Positions 50,918-63,408 of a stretch of 64,000 nt of DNA are shown here, in pieces (within the stretch, counting starts at the first letter, position 1; the number at the start of each line of letters is the position of its first letter). Source of the DNA: Aquihabitans sp. G128 (GTDB lineage: Bacteria > Actinomycetota > Acidimicrobiia > Acidimicrobiales > Iamiaceae); contig NZ_CP077604.1 of the NCBI RefSeq assembly GCF_019048865.1, forward strand, positions 4,216,001-4,280,000. Direction: 5' to 3'. The notes beneath the pieces are model-generated. The model had not been told where the DNA came from. It saw only the letters and a list, made by a program, of their open reading frames with translations, and made no database searches. A program made the position numbers and the translations under genes.

Positions 50918-52414
50918 ATGGGCGATGGGCATGATCCCGTGAGGGACGAGGTGGCAGAGCTGCGAGGTCTGCTTGCGGCAGCGCTGGCGCGGATAGAGGT
51001 CCTGGAGGCGGCGACCGCCACGGGCGGTCCCGCGCGGGCGCTCGAGGTCCCGACCGGGGAGGGCCGTCCCGGCGATGTCCAGCCGGCCGCCATCGACCGG
51101 CGCAGGGTCTTCGGCCTGCTGGCCGGGGCCGGGGCGGCGACGGCCGGCGCCGTGCTGCTGGGAGCGCAGCCGGCCGCCGCAGAGGTGGGCGACAGCGTCC
51201 GCGTCGGCTACGAGACCCAGTCGCCGGGGCCTTGCTACATCTACATGACGGGCAACAGCGCACACCAGGGCTTCGCCGTCTACGACGGCCCCGACAACAA
51301 CTTCCTCGTGGACGCGGCCGTCTGCGGCGCAGCGTCGAGGTCCACGTTCGACTACGGGGTCCACGGACGGGGCAAGGGCACCAGCGGCGGCGTGCGGGCC
51401 GACGCCGCCGATGCCGGGATCGCCGTCTACGGCACCTCCAACACCAACGTGGCGGTCGCTGGTGAGGCGCAGAGCAGCTACGGGGTCTCGGGCAAGTCCC
51501 AGACGAACGTGGGCGTCTACGGGTACACGGCCGGTTCCACCTACGCCGGCGTCTTCGGTGACTCGTCTGCGGCACAGGGGGTCCACGGCCGGTCGGTCAG
51601 CAACGTCGGGGTGTACGGCGAGTCCACGAGCACGACCGCCACGGGGGCCTACGGCGTCCAAGCGGTGTCGGCCGGCGGGACCGGCCTCAAGGCGACGGGC
51701 AAGGTGTACGGCGTCGTCGCCCAGTCGTACTCGACGACGGCCACGGACTCGGCGGTGTTCGCCACCACGATCCAAGCGACGGCGATCGGTGCCTACGCCG
51801 ACAGCGGGCTGGTCATGTCCGGCCGTTCCGAGACGGGTGGCGGCGTGGAGGTCAAGGCCCCCACGTTCCACCTCCGGCTCGCCAACGCCACGACCCGCAA
51901 CGCCCCCACCGCCGACGCGTTCGCCCACCAGGCCGGCGAGATCGTCCAATCGACGGCGGGGGACACCTGGGTGTGCGTCAAGGGCGGCACGCCCGGAACC
52001 TGGCGGAAGCTCGCAGGGCAAGCCACCAGCGGTTCGTTCCACGTGCTGCCCGCTCCGGTGCGGGTCTACGACTCCCGCCCGGGCACGGCGCCGGCGACCG
52101 GGCCCAAGACGCCGCTCACCGGCAACACCGCCCGCACGATCGACCTCCGGGGCAACTCGTCGGGCGTACCGGCGGGAGCGACCGCAGCCCTCGTCACCGT
52201 CCTGCTCCTCAACACGGCGAGCGGGAACGGCAACTTCACCCTGTGGGCGAACGGCGTCGCCAAGCCCTCGGCGAACACCATGGTGTGGGGTGGAGCCGCT
52301 GGCGGTCGATACACCGCCAAGGAGGTCTCCGCGCTCGACAGCAACGCGCAGATCCAGGTCTCCTCGAGCCTGAAGGCCGATGTGGCGCTCGACGTCGTCG
52401 GCTACTACCGGTAG
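50918..52414 (+). CDS. Tat-exported repetitive surface protein
   Basis: The 498-residue protein has an N-terminal coiled coil (8-34), then a twin-arginine signal (RRRVFGLLAGAG, from residue 61) ending near AQPAAA. The exported part is Gly/Ser/Thr-rich with short repeats of the type GVYGxS (TNVGVYGYTAGS, SNVGVYGESTS), suggesting a beta-helix or trimeric fibre. The C-terminal domain starts LPAPVRVYDSRPGT and resembles a domain seen at the end of many actinobacterial surface proteins. GGAGG precedes ATG 50918. The signal is unusually far from the N terminus. Confidence 0.7.
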   Translation: MGDGHDPVRDEVAELRGLLAAALARIEVLEAATATGGPARALEVPTGEGRPGDVQPAAIDRRRVFGLLAGAGAATAGAVLLGAQPAAAEVGDSVRVGYETQSPGPCYIYMTGNSAHQGFAVYDGPDNNFLVDAAVCGAASRSTFDYGVHGRGKGTSGGVRADAADAGIAVYGTSNTNVAVAGEAQSSYGVSGKSQTNVGVYGYTAGSTYAGVFGDSSAAQGVHGRSVSNVGVYGESTSTTATGAYGVQAVSAGGTGLKATGKVYGVVAQSYSTTATDSAVFATTIQATAIGAYADSGLVMSGRSETGGGVEVKAPTFHLRLANATTRNAPTADAFAHQAGEIVQSTAGDTWVCVKGGTPGTWRKLAGQATSGSFHVLPAPVRVYDSRPGTAPATGPKTPLTGNTARTIDLRGNSSGVPAGATAALVTVLLLNTASGNGNFTLWANGVAKPSANTMVWGGAAGGRYTAKEVSALDSNAQIQVSSSLKADVALDVVGYYR

Positions 52415-52572
52415 CCAGCGCATCGACGCCGACGACCGACGAGGGCGTCGGCGTGCCGGACCTCGAACCGGCCCGACGGGCAGTCCGGACTACGTAGTTG
52501 GCTACGGATGCGCTGACCTGGGCTGATCGGGTCCACTTTCCCGGGTTGGACCTCGATGTCAGTGGAGTCACC

Positions 52573-55500
52573 GTGGGCAGGTGTGGACGGGCCATCTCGA
52601 TCGTCGCGGCGCTGGGCATCTTGCTCGGCGTCCTGGTCCTCGCGCCCCAGGTCGCACCGGCTGCTGACGCCGAGCCGCCGCCGGTCCCCGGTCCGGCGAA
52701 GGTCACGATCACCTCCTCCGGGTTCAGCCCGTCGACCGTCGAGGTGGTGGTCGGCCAGAGCGTCGTGTTCACCAACAGCAGCGGCGCCACCCGGAAGGTC
52801 GTCGGCGACGACGCCATCTTCGACTCGGGTGACATCCCCGACGGCGGGGCGTTCACCGTGGCCATCCCCGACGACCGGACCGTCGACTTCACCTCGCCGG
52901 GGACGCCGACGTTCACCGGCACCCTGCAGGTCGGGGTGAACGGCTTCAGCGGCCCCGCCGCAGGCCCGATCCGGGACCACCTCCCGAACACCCCGCCGCA
53001 CGTCGAGGACCCGGCCAGCTTCGGGTCGGTGGAGCCGTGGGGCATCGTGGCCTCCCGCACCGAGATCCTGGTGACGTTCGCCAGCACGGCGACGGTGCAG
53101 GACGGCAACCGGCTGCTCGGCGCGATCAGCGGGCGGCTCTCGGGGCAGATCGGTACGAGCGGGATCGTGGTGATCACGATCCCCCGGAGCAGCGACGGCA
53201 GCTTCGACGACCTCAAGGCGGCGCTGGCCCTCCTGCGCAGCGACCCGGCGATCACTGCTGCGGCGATGGACACCATGGGCCAGGACGACCGGGTGGAGCC
53301 GCCGCCCAGCCAGGCGATCGGCTTCTCGTGGCAGCCGTATCCGCTCACCGATCCGACCCGGGACCGGGCCTTCGGGCTGCTCCAGGCCCGCGTCCCCCAG
53401 GCGTGGAACCTGCTCGACGCGATCCGGCGGAAGAAGAACCGGGTCGACATCGGGATCCCCGACAGCGGGTTCGACCTCGACCACCCCGAGATGGACGGCG
53501 AGCCGGGCCAGGGGAAGCGGATCTCGTACGTCCCGCTCTGCTTCACCGCCTCGCCCTGCTTCACGAACCCGGCAGGCCTGACCCAACGGACCCACGGCAC
53601 CGGCACCGCCTCGCTCGCCGCCGGGAACCACGTGGGCGTCGACCCGCTGGCCAACGTCGTCGCCATCGCTGCCCGAGGCGACCAGATCGACCTGCCCGCC
53701 GGGACGACGCTCATCGCCAGCAACCTCGCCGCCGAGACCCTGCTCGCCGAGAAGAAGGCGGGCGGCAAGGCGCCGAACCTGCGCGTGATCAGCCGCAGCC
53801 TCAGCCCGGTGAAGTTCGCCTTCGTGGACGACCAGGAGTCCCGCGGCAAGATCTGGGACTTCGAGTTCGCCGGCTCCCTGTGCGGCCCCGGGGAGCACGA
53901 CGACGCCACCGTCAAGACCCAGTACTGCACGCCCAACAACGAGGACGGCTACCTCGCCGAGCACGCCGAGATCGGCAAGCTCGCCCGCACGATGGCCGAG
54001 GAGGCCGGGGACGAGGGCGTCTTGATGGTCCAATCGGCCGGCAACCAGAGCACCGACTTCTGCGTGCCCTTCGACCTTCCCCGCGACCAGTGCCACAACG
54101 AGAAGATCCGCGCCGACGTCATCGCCGAGTACGGCTGGGCGGCACGGCACATGAACCCCACCACCAACAACATCATCATCGTCGGCGCGATCGGTCCCAC
54201 CGCCCGCCGCGACGACTACTCCAACATCGATGCCGACGTCTCCGCCGCCGGCCAGTACGTCAAGGCGGCGGCGCCCAACCTCCCCCTGGCCGGTCGCTAC
54301 CAGGACTTCAACGGGACCTCGGCGGCCGCCCCGCAGGTGGCGGGCCTGGCCGGCCTGGTGTGGCAGTACGACCCCTCGCTCACCCCGGTCCAGGTCCGCC
54401 AGCACATCCTCGACCACGCGGTGGACGACACCACCGACGACGCCGCCCCCCGCATCGACGCCTTCGCCACCATGACCTCGCTCGACGGGGCCCTCTTGGA
54501 CCTGGTCGACGTGAACGACCCCTCCGCCGACGGCAACCGGCGCGCCGTGGCGCCGGCGGACACGCCCGGCGCCCAGCCGGCACTGGACCTGCGCCGCGGC
54601 ACGACGGTCGACGGGCGCCAGCTGGACGACGCGGCCGACGGCGCCATCGACATGCGTGACCTCCGCCGCTTCCGCGACGCCTGGCTCCAGGGCTGCGCGG
54701 ACTACCCCGACGGCGGACCGAACTGCCCGACCGGCACGATCATCCTGGACGGCGGCGCCGACCACGTGAAGTTCGATCAGAACCTCGACCGGTGCGTCAC
54801 GACGAGGACCAACGGGTGCTTCGCGTTCGAGAGCCTCTACCCGAGGATGGACCCTGCGGGCACCGGCAGCCTCCGCGCCGACCGCACCGCGACCGTCGGG
54901 ACCAACGGGGCGGGCACCCCGTCTGCCGCCGGCACGACGATGAGCGGGCTCGACGTCCTACGGGCGATGTGGGGGAAGAAGACCGCGTCGGGAGCGGCGC
55001 CGGACACCGAGGGCTACGCCGCAGCGGACCTGCCCGCGCTGCTGCGCTCGGCCGACATCGAGGTGCACGCCGACGACATCTCGGCGCGCGGCGCGGTGAC
55101 CGGCACCTTCTCGGCCGAGACCAGCACCGACGGCGGCAAGACGTGGAGGCCGATCGGCATGCCGCGGACGACGTCGGTCACGAACCCGACCGACGGTGTG
55201 GTGGTCCTCACCGTCCCGCTGCCCGACACCGCGTCGGCGACGATGCTCCGCGTCGGGATCACGGCGAACGTCGGCGGGCAGCAGATCGAGACGCTCAAGC
55301 CGGTGGTGGCCGTGCGGCCCGGCTACGACATCCGGGTGGATCCGAAGGTCGTCACCTACGACCTGGCCTTGGAGCCCACGACGCTGGCCAAGGGGAAGAA
55401 GGGCAAGGCCACGGCGACGCTGAAGGTCGGCGGCAAGAAGGTCAAGAAGAAGTCGGCCGCCTCGCCGATCCCTCGACCCAACGCCAGGAGGGCGGCGGCC

Positions 55501-58500
55501 GCCGATGCCGAGCCGGTGGTCGGGCTGCTGGACGACGGCACCAGCGCCCTGTTCGGGGCGCCGGTCGAGTTCACCGCCGAGGGCCGGGGCACCGCCCCCG
55601 CCGATCCGTCCGTCGGCGAGGCCGACGAGCAGATCGCCGATGACGGGACGGCCAGCGCCGACATCGAGGCAGGGGACCAGGGCGGAGGTGCCGAGATCGG
55701 GTCGGTCGTCACCGTCGACGGTCAGGAGATCTCGGCCTCGCTGGACACGCAGGTCACCGCGCCGGCGCACCTCGTCTACACGTGGGAGCAGAAGATCACG
55801 GCGTTCCACCGCCACTTCCACGGGCTCAGCGATCCGGACCCGGCGCACCCCGGGCTCGAGGGCACCTACGACTACGACGAGGACCCGGCGGCCGGCAGCC
55901 TCCCCGTGATCCTGAAGCGCACGGGGACGATCGACCTCGACGCGGCGACGCCCACCCTGGACGAGACGGTGGGCTCGGCGGACTACTCGCTCGTGGAGAC
56001 GTCGCCGTTCGGCACCACCACGAGGAGCCACAGCATCCTCCCACCGCAGCGCGAGACCGAGGGCTACCTGCTGGACCGGGTGAAGGTCGAACGCGACGAC
56101 ACCTCGGCGACGATCGAGGGGCTGCGGCAGGTCAGCGACATCAACTACCGGTACGACTGCGGCCAGGCGAACCCGAGCAACTGCTCGCCGTCGAGCCGGC
56201 TGCGGTTCTTCGACTCCTGGCTCTCGATCTCCACCCGGCGCGACCCGAACACCTACACGAACGGGCAGACCTCCGGGTACCGAGGCGGGGACGGCACCTC
56301 CTTCCTGCACGCCCCCGACGCGGATGCCGACCTGCACCTCCGCAAGGACAGCTCGGGCCAGTGGATCCCGCTGACCTACTGCGGGTCCGGCGACGTCACG
56401 CTGCCGAACCTCGACGGCCGGATCTACGACGAGTCGGGGACGGCCAAGCAGGAGACCCGCTTCACGGCGACGATCGTCGACGACGGTGGCGACCCCGTGC
56501 TGACCCTGCCCGACTGCAGCAACCCGTCCCCGCCGACGGCCCGGTTCAAGCTCTCCCCGACCACGGGCAAGGCCGGCTCGCCGGTGACCTTCACCGATGA
56601 CTCCACCGCTCCGGCGGGCATCGCCTCGTGGCGGTGGGACTTCGACGACGGCACGACCTCCACCGATCCGAGCCCGGACCACCTCTTCGCCGACTCGGGC
56701 GGCTACACGGTCAAGCTCACCATCACCGACGGCAAGGGCCGCACCGCATCGGCGACCAGGACGATCACGGTCGACCCCGGTCCGCCCACGGGGTCGATCG
56801 ACGACCAGACCGCATCGGCGGACGCCGACGTGCGCCTCCACGGCCGGATCGGGTCCCCCGGCTCGTTCGAGAACCGGTCGCTCCAGGTCGACCTCACGTC
56901 GTCGGCCCCCGGGTTCCCCAAGCAGGTCACCCGTCGCCTCCCGGGTGGGGTGATCGACGTCAACCTCGGGCGGGTGCCCGTCGGTACCTATCCGATCAAG
57001 CTGACGGTCACCGACAGCGCCGGGCAGAAGGCCACCGCGACGGCGACCCTGGTGGTGGTCCCCGGCTCGCCGCCCCCTTCGGTGGACCCGGCGCCCGTGG
57101 AGCAGCCGCTCGTCGAGGGGTGCACCACGGCGTTGACGATCCCCGGCGAGGCCGACCAGCTGATCACCCAGCTCGGCAGCCTGCGCAACCGGGCCGGTCG
57201 GCTCGAGGTGATCGCCTCGCCCGCCCTCATGGAGGCGGCGGAGCGCCACGCCGCCGACCTGGCGGCCCACCCCGACCTGGTCGACACCGGCAGCGACGGG
57301 AGCACCGTCGCCGTCCGCACCGCGGCTGCCGGCTACCCGGACGGCTACGACGTGGACGAGCTGGTGCTGCGCGGCCCCAAGCTGCCGGCCGACGCGCTCA
57401 CGACGTGGCAGAACCAGGCGGCCGCGTCCCAGAAGCTGGTGGACCGACGCTGGGTCGGGGCCGGAGCGGCCCGGGTCCAGGCCGGGAGCTCCTGGGTGTG
57501 GGTGCTGGTCGTCGGCGAAGCCATCGACTGCGCGCCCGACGACGGCGCGACCGTGTTCGCCCGCCTCGCCGCCGCCCGGCCTGCAGCGGTCGCCCCGAAG
57601 GCGGCCCCGGTTGCAGGCCCGCAGGGGGCCATGGCTCCGGCCGTGGAGGCCGCACCGAGCACGGCGCCGCCGCCGAAGCGCGCCAGCCGCCCGGCAGCAG
57701 CGGCGGGTGCGAGCGCTCGCAGGGGCGCAGCGGTCGCGACCTTCACGGGCGGGGACGCGGTGGCCTCCGACGCGACGGTCCTCGGCCTGCCGAGCGCGGC
57801 CGTGCCGGCGTTCACCGTCGACGACGCCACCCCGGCGACCGGGGCGACGGTGCTCGTGCACAACCGCACCCGCAAGGCGGGCACCCTGGCCCCGGCCACG
57901 TTCCGCTCCGACGACGTCCGCCCCGGGCTGGCGCTCGAAGCGGGAGCGACCCGGTCGACGTCGTGGTACTCCGCAGGGGTCTGGACGCCTTCCATCAAGG
58001 CGACGGCCGACGGCATCTCTGCCTCCACCTCGGTCACGGCGACCGGGGCCACGATCACCCCGGCGCTCGTGTACTCCGGTCCGGCGTCGGCCGCGCAGGG
58101 GGCCACCGTGGCGGTGGTGGCCACGGTCACGAACCTCGGCACCGGCCAGCCGCTGGCGGGCCGGGCGGTCAGCTTCACCGTCGGCACGTCGTCGGCCACC
58201 GGGACCTCGGGCGCGGACGGGAAGGTGCGGGCGGACCTGGTGATCGCGCCGACCACCCCGGCGGGGAGCACCCAGCTCGTGACCAAGGCCCTGGCCGTCG
58301 GGCCGAGCGCGGCGACCCAGATCTCCTCGCCGTTCACCGTCACCACCAACGCCGCGCCGGTGGCCGACGCCGGCGGGCCCTACGAGATCCCGCTCGGCAG
58401 CGACCTGGTGCTCGACGGCACCGGCTCGAGTGACCCGAACGGCGACGCCCTCACCTTGGGCTGGGACGTCGGCGGTGACGGTACGTTCGACGCCGACGAC

Positions 58501-61500
58501 GGCTTCAGCCCCGTGTTCGGGCCCGATGACATCCGGCGGTCCATCTGCAAGGGGGACTGCCAGGTCGACGTCGCGTACCCGATCGCCCTGCGGGTCACCG
58601 ACACCAACGGCGCCTCGAGCACCGACGAGACGACGGTGACGCTGCGGCGCGACTTCGCCCTGACGATCACCCCGGCGTCCACCGTGGTGGTCCCGGGTGC
58701 GACCACCAACTACCAGGTCACGGTGCTCTCGACGAGCGGCTTCGACCAGCCCGTGAACCTGTCGGTGTCCGGGCTGCCCACCGGCGTCCGGGCCTCCGTT
58801 CCAGCCACGGCCGATCCCAACACCACCGTCATCCTGAGCCTCACCGCCGCTGCCGACGCGCCCGAGACGTCGGCGACGATCACGGTCACCGGCACCGCGG
58901 GCGGGCTGACCCGCAAGGCGGGGGCTGCCGTCGAGCTCGAAGTTCGGCCTCATCCCCCAGTGCTTCGGCACCGTCGAGGGGACCGTCACCGACCGCGAGA
59001 CGGGCCTGCCCGTGGCCGGGGCCTTGGTGTCCGGCAGCGGCTTCGGCATCCACACCACCGGTGCCGATGGCTCCTTCCGGTCCGAAGGCCTCCGGGTGGG
59101 GCGGACCAACGGGCCGATCCAGTACACCTTCAGCACCGACAAGACGGGCTACTGGTCCGGTCCCAAGACCGTGACGGTGGCCTGCGGCATCACCGTCCAC
59201 GCCGACGTCTCGCTCATCCAGGTGCGCAAGGGCGTCGTCACCGGGCGGATCACCGAGGGCACCCGCGACCTGAGCGACCCGACCAGCCCCGTCGTGTCGA
59301 CCGGGGTCCCCATCGCCGGGGCCCGGGTGTCGGTGGACAAGGAGTACCGGACCGCTGCGGACGGCACGTACCGGAGCGACCCGATCACGCTCGGCCAGGA
59401 CAACGCCCCGGGTGAGGTCTCGATCCAGGCCTACGCCGACGGGTACTGGTACGGCGCCACGACCCCGGCGTTCGTGCCGTTCACCGAGGCCGGGCCGAAC
59501 GTCTACGACCTCACGATCCTGAAGGCCTGCTTCGGCGACGGGTACGTCAAGGTGGTCGACCGTGCGACGGGCAAGGTCGTCCCGAACGCCCTGGTCGCGG
59601 TGAGCTCCCAGCTGCCCTACAACGGCCAGCAGCCGGCGCGTGCGCAGCGGGCCCGACGGCATCGCCCACATCGAGCACATCCCGCTCGGGCCCGACAACC
59701 GCCCGGTGGGGGCCCAGGTCGCGGCGGCGGCGCCGGAGGGCAGCGACTACTACGCCAACAGCACCACCGGCAGCATCCAGCTGAAGAACTGCGGTGACAC
59801 CGGGCTCGGGGTCGTGTACCTGAGCCGTCCGGATCCCTTCTACACCTACGGCGTCGACGTCCGGGTCGTCGACGACGAGACCGGTGCGCCCCTGGCCGGC
59901 GTCCCGTTCTCCCTGTTCGGCGGAGACTCGAAGGTCACCGACGCGGACGGCCTGGCCCAGTTCCGCGACGTGCCCTTCGGCGTGCGGGGCATGACCACCT
60001 CCACCGCTTCGTTCATCGTCGAGCTCGCCGGCTACTACCGCGAGAACCGCGACGTGAAGGTCAACCGAGACGAGGTCTCGGAGCTGACCATCCGCATGCA
60101 CCGGAACCGCCCGGCCACCGTGACCGGGACCGTGCGCGACGCCATCAGCGGCGCGCCCCTGCCCGGCATCGACGTGCACGTGAACACCGACAGCAACCTC
60201 GTGCTCCACACCGACGCAGACGGGCGGTACTCCTACACCGCCCCGTTCCTCCTCCCGTACGGCAAGCCCACGCCGATCACGGTGACGACCGACGGCAACG
60301 AGACCTACTGGGGCTCGGAGGTCCCGGCGACGATCACCGCCACCCTCGACGGCCCGAACGTGGCCGACGTGAGGATGGCGCAGCGCTGCGCGCCGGGGAG
60401 GATCCACGGCCTCGTCCGCAACGCCGTCACGAAGGAGCCGATCGAGGGTGCCAGCGTCTCGACCGGCATCGGCAAGCCGTCGGTCACCGGCGTCGACGGC
60501 CGCTTCCTGATCACCGAGCAGAAGTTCCCCTTCGACAAGCCCGGGGCGGTCACCGTCACCGCCTTCAAGAGCGGCTTCATCTCCTCGTCGAAGAACGTGA
60601 CGATCTACTGCGGCGCCGACATCGAGGTGAACTTCGGGGCGGCGACCCCGACGACGTCGATCACGGGCACCGTGACCAAGGCGTCCGACGGCTCGCCCGT
60701 GGCGGGTGCGTTCGTGGGCTCCGGGTTCGGCGGCACCGCGACGACCGACAGCCAGGGCCGCTACGCGCTGGCCGACGCCCCCCTCGGGGAGGGCGGGGCC
60801 GACAAGGAGTGGCTGGTGTCGGTCATCGCTCCCACCGCCGCCAAGCTCGGCTCCGCCGAGAAGACGGCAACGGTCCGCAGCGCCGGGCCGACGACCCTGG
60901 ACTTCCAGCTCGCCGGCCAGACGTCGGCGGCGCCCCCCGATGCGGTCGACGACCGGTTCGACGTGTCCGCCACCGACGTCACCCGGGTGGCCCCGGCGAG
61001 TGGCGTGCTGGCGAACGACACCGGCACCGGGCTCACGGTGGCGAAGGTCTCGTCGCCCGCCAAGGGGACCCTCGCGCTCGACCCCGACGGCGGCTTCTCG
61101 TACACGCCGACGGGCGACTTCGTGGGCGACGTCACCTTCACCTACCGGGCCACGGCCACGGGCGGGCTCACCGACGTCGCCACCGTGACCCTGCACGTCG
61201 TGGGCCCCGACGCCCCCACCGCTGCGGACGACACCGGAACGACGCCGTTCGAGACGGCGCTGGTGGTCGGCGCTCCCGGCGTCCTCGCCAACGACACCGG
61301 TGCCGGCCGGAAGGTCACGGCGAACAGCCAGCCGGGCCACGGCTCGGCGACGGTGGCTGCCGACGGGTCCTACACCTACACGCCCGTGGACGGCTTCTCC
61401 GGCGCCGACTCGTTCACCTACACGCTGACCGACCCCTTCGGCCGGACGAAGACCGCCACCGTGCGCATCACCGTGGGCGCAGCGCCACCGGTGGTGCGCT

Positions 61501-63380
61501 ACGCCCTCGGCGATCGGGCCTTCCGGGACCTGGACGGGGACGGGATCCAGGACGCCGGCGAGCCGGGGGCCTCCGGCGTGGCCGTGCAGCTGCTCGGCGC
61601 CGGTGGCGGCGTGCTGGCGTCCACCACCACGAACGCCCAGGGCACCTACGCCTTCGACGACCTGGCCGCCGGTGACTACGGCGTCCGGTTCACCGCACCC
61701 GTCGGCTTCGCCTTCTCCGCCGCCCGCCAGGGCACGAACCGTGCGGTCGACTCCGATCCCGATGGCTCCGGCGCGGTGGCCACGTTCCGGCTCGAACAGG
61801 GGCCGGACGTGCGCCTCGAGGCGGTCGGGACCGACCCGCTCATCTCGAAGGCCACCCTCGTCGACCGCACCATCGACGCCGGGCTCGTCGCACTGCCCGG
61901 CGGCGTGGCGATCACCGCCACCGCCCGCCCGGCCGGGTCGACCGGGCCGTCCACCGCCCTCGCCCAAGCGCCGTGGGGGACCGCGTTCGAGGTGCACGTG
62001 GCGGTCGTCAACAACGGCGACGCGCCGCTGGGAAGCGTGGCGGTCAGCTCGTCGCTCCTCGCGGGCTGCGCCCGGACCGTCGGCTCCCTGGCCGTCGGGG
62101 CCACCGAGTCCTACGACTGCACCGGCCCGTTCACGCCCACCAGGGACGCCGAAGCCGCCCTCCACGTAGAGGGCAGCACGCCAGGCGGGGATCCTGCTTC
62201 CTCGGCCCCGGTGGAGGCGGACAGCACCGTCCGGTTCCAGCTCACGTACTCGATCGGCGACCGGGTCTGGGAGGACCTCGACCACGACGGCAGCCAGGAC
62301 GCCGGCGAGCCGGGGATCGAAGGCGTCGCCGTCGCGCTGCTCGACGGCGGCGGGGCGACGATCCGGACCACCGCCACCGACAGCGACGGCCGCTACCGGT
62401 TCGACGCCGTGCGGCCGGGCTCGACGAGGGTCGAGTTCCGCCGCACCGGCGCCTACCGCTGGACGAGCGCCGACGTCGGCAACGACGCGCTCGACTCCGA
62501 CGCCGCCGCCAGCTCGCCCTCGGCCACCACGGCCACCTCCGGCCCGATCGCCATCGCCGACGGCCAGGCCCCGGCGGCGAGCGGCAACCCGGCGACCCTG
62601 ACCGATCCCTCGATCGACGCCGGCCTCTGGCGCCCCGCCTCCCTGGCCGGCACGGCCTACGCCGACGCCGACCACGACGGCCGCCGCGGGTCCGGAGAGG
62701 CCGCCATCCCCGATGTGGCCGTCGACCTCCTCGACGTCGGCGGAGCCGTGGTCGGCTCCACCAAGACGGGCAGCGGCGGGACCTACGCCTTCACCGACCT
62801 CGTCCCCGGCAGCTACCGGATCCGCTGGACCCTCCCGGCCGGCTACCAGGATCCGAACGGCGTCGCCTCGAAGGCGGCGGATGGGACCGGCACGTCCGGG
62901 TCGGTGGTCGTCGCCTCCGGCCAGGCCGTCACCGGCGTCGACATCGCCCTCTGGCCGACGGTGGTCGTCCCCACGACCACCACGACGACGACCACGACCA
63001 TGCCGACGACCACGACCACGACCGTTCCGTCGTCCACGACGACCTCGACCCTGCCGACGTCGACCTCGACGACGACGACGACCACGACCGTGCCGTCGTC
63101 CACGACCACGACCGGGCCGACGACCCCGTCGTCGACCTCGACCTCGACCACGCTCGTCGGGTCGACCTCGACGACCGCAGCCGGCCCGACGACCTCGACC
63201 GGGCCGGCGGCCGTGTCGCCCGCCGACACGACGCCGTCCGGCGGAGCGTCGGCCCCCACGGCGTCCCCGCTGCCCCGCACGGGGAGCGACCCCGGACCGC
63301 TCGTGGCCACCGGCTTGGTCGCCCTCGCGATCGGCTGCGTCGTCCTGCTCACCCGCCGCCGCCTCCGCCGCACCTCCTGA
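52573..63380 (+). CDS. giant LPXTG-anchored surface protein with subtilase, PKD, CAP and Ig-like domains (two frameshifts)
   Basis: GTG 52573 follows AGTGGAG and opens a signal peptide. In order come a cupredoxin-like beta domain without copper ligands, a subtilisin (S8) domain with Asp297, His341, Asn491 and Ser583 (HGTGTASLAAGN, NGTSAAAPQVAG), a dockerin-like EF-hand segment, PKD near 1320-1400, a CAP/SCP domain near 1514-1646 and PKD near 1925-2026. Five carboxypeptidase-regulatory-like domains, two LANDTG Ig/cadherin-like domains and three SdrD-B-like domains follow. A Thr/Ser stalk (62968-63220) and LPRTG (63270-63284) with a membrane tail end it. The frame shifts by +1 near 58940 and near 59638. 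One extra base at each place explains this and gives about 3,600 residues. Sortase should attach it to the wall. Confidence 0.8.
62968..63220 (+). repeat. low-complexity ACC/ACG repeat coding the Thr/Ser stalk
   Basis: Short imperfect ACG/ACC/TCG units encode long Thr runs with Ser and Pro between the last SdrD-B-like domain and LPRTG. Such stalks lift surface proteins through the cell wall. The tract is prone to length change. Confidence 0.75.
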
Positions 63381-63408
63381 GGCGGCGGGCGCTCCTGGGT
63401 CCGCCGGC

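Noticed and set aside
52489-52498. ACTACGTAGT as a further BlaI-type operator before the giant surface gene
   Set aside because: The arms have no 5-base spacer, and the site is far from the rest of the regulon, on the other side of the islands.
54958-59142. A 1,394-codon open frame on the minus strand
   Set aside because: It lies wholly opposite the giant surface protein, is Arg/Gly/Asp-rich without any motif, and arises from the GC-rich codon pattern of the real gene.
62968-63220. A CRISPR or tandem-repeat array
   Set aside because: The repeats are 3-base ACC/ACG codons for Thr in a surface stalk, with no spacer pattern.
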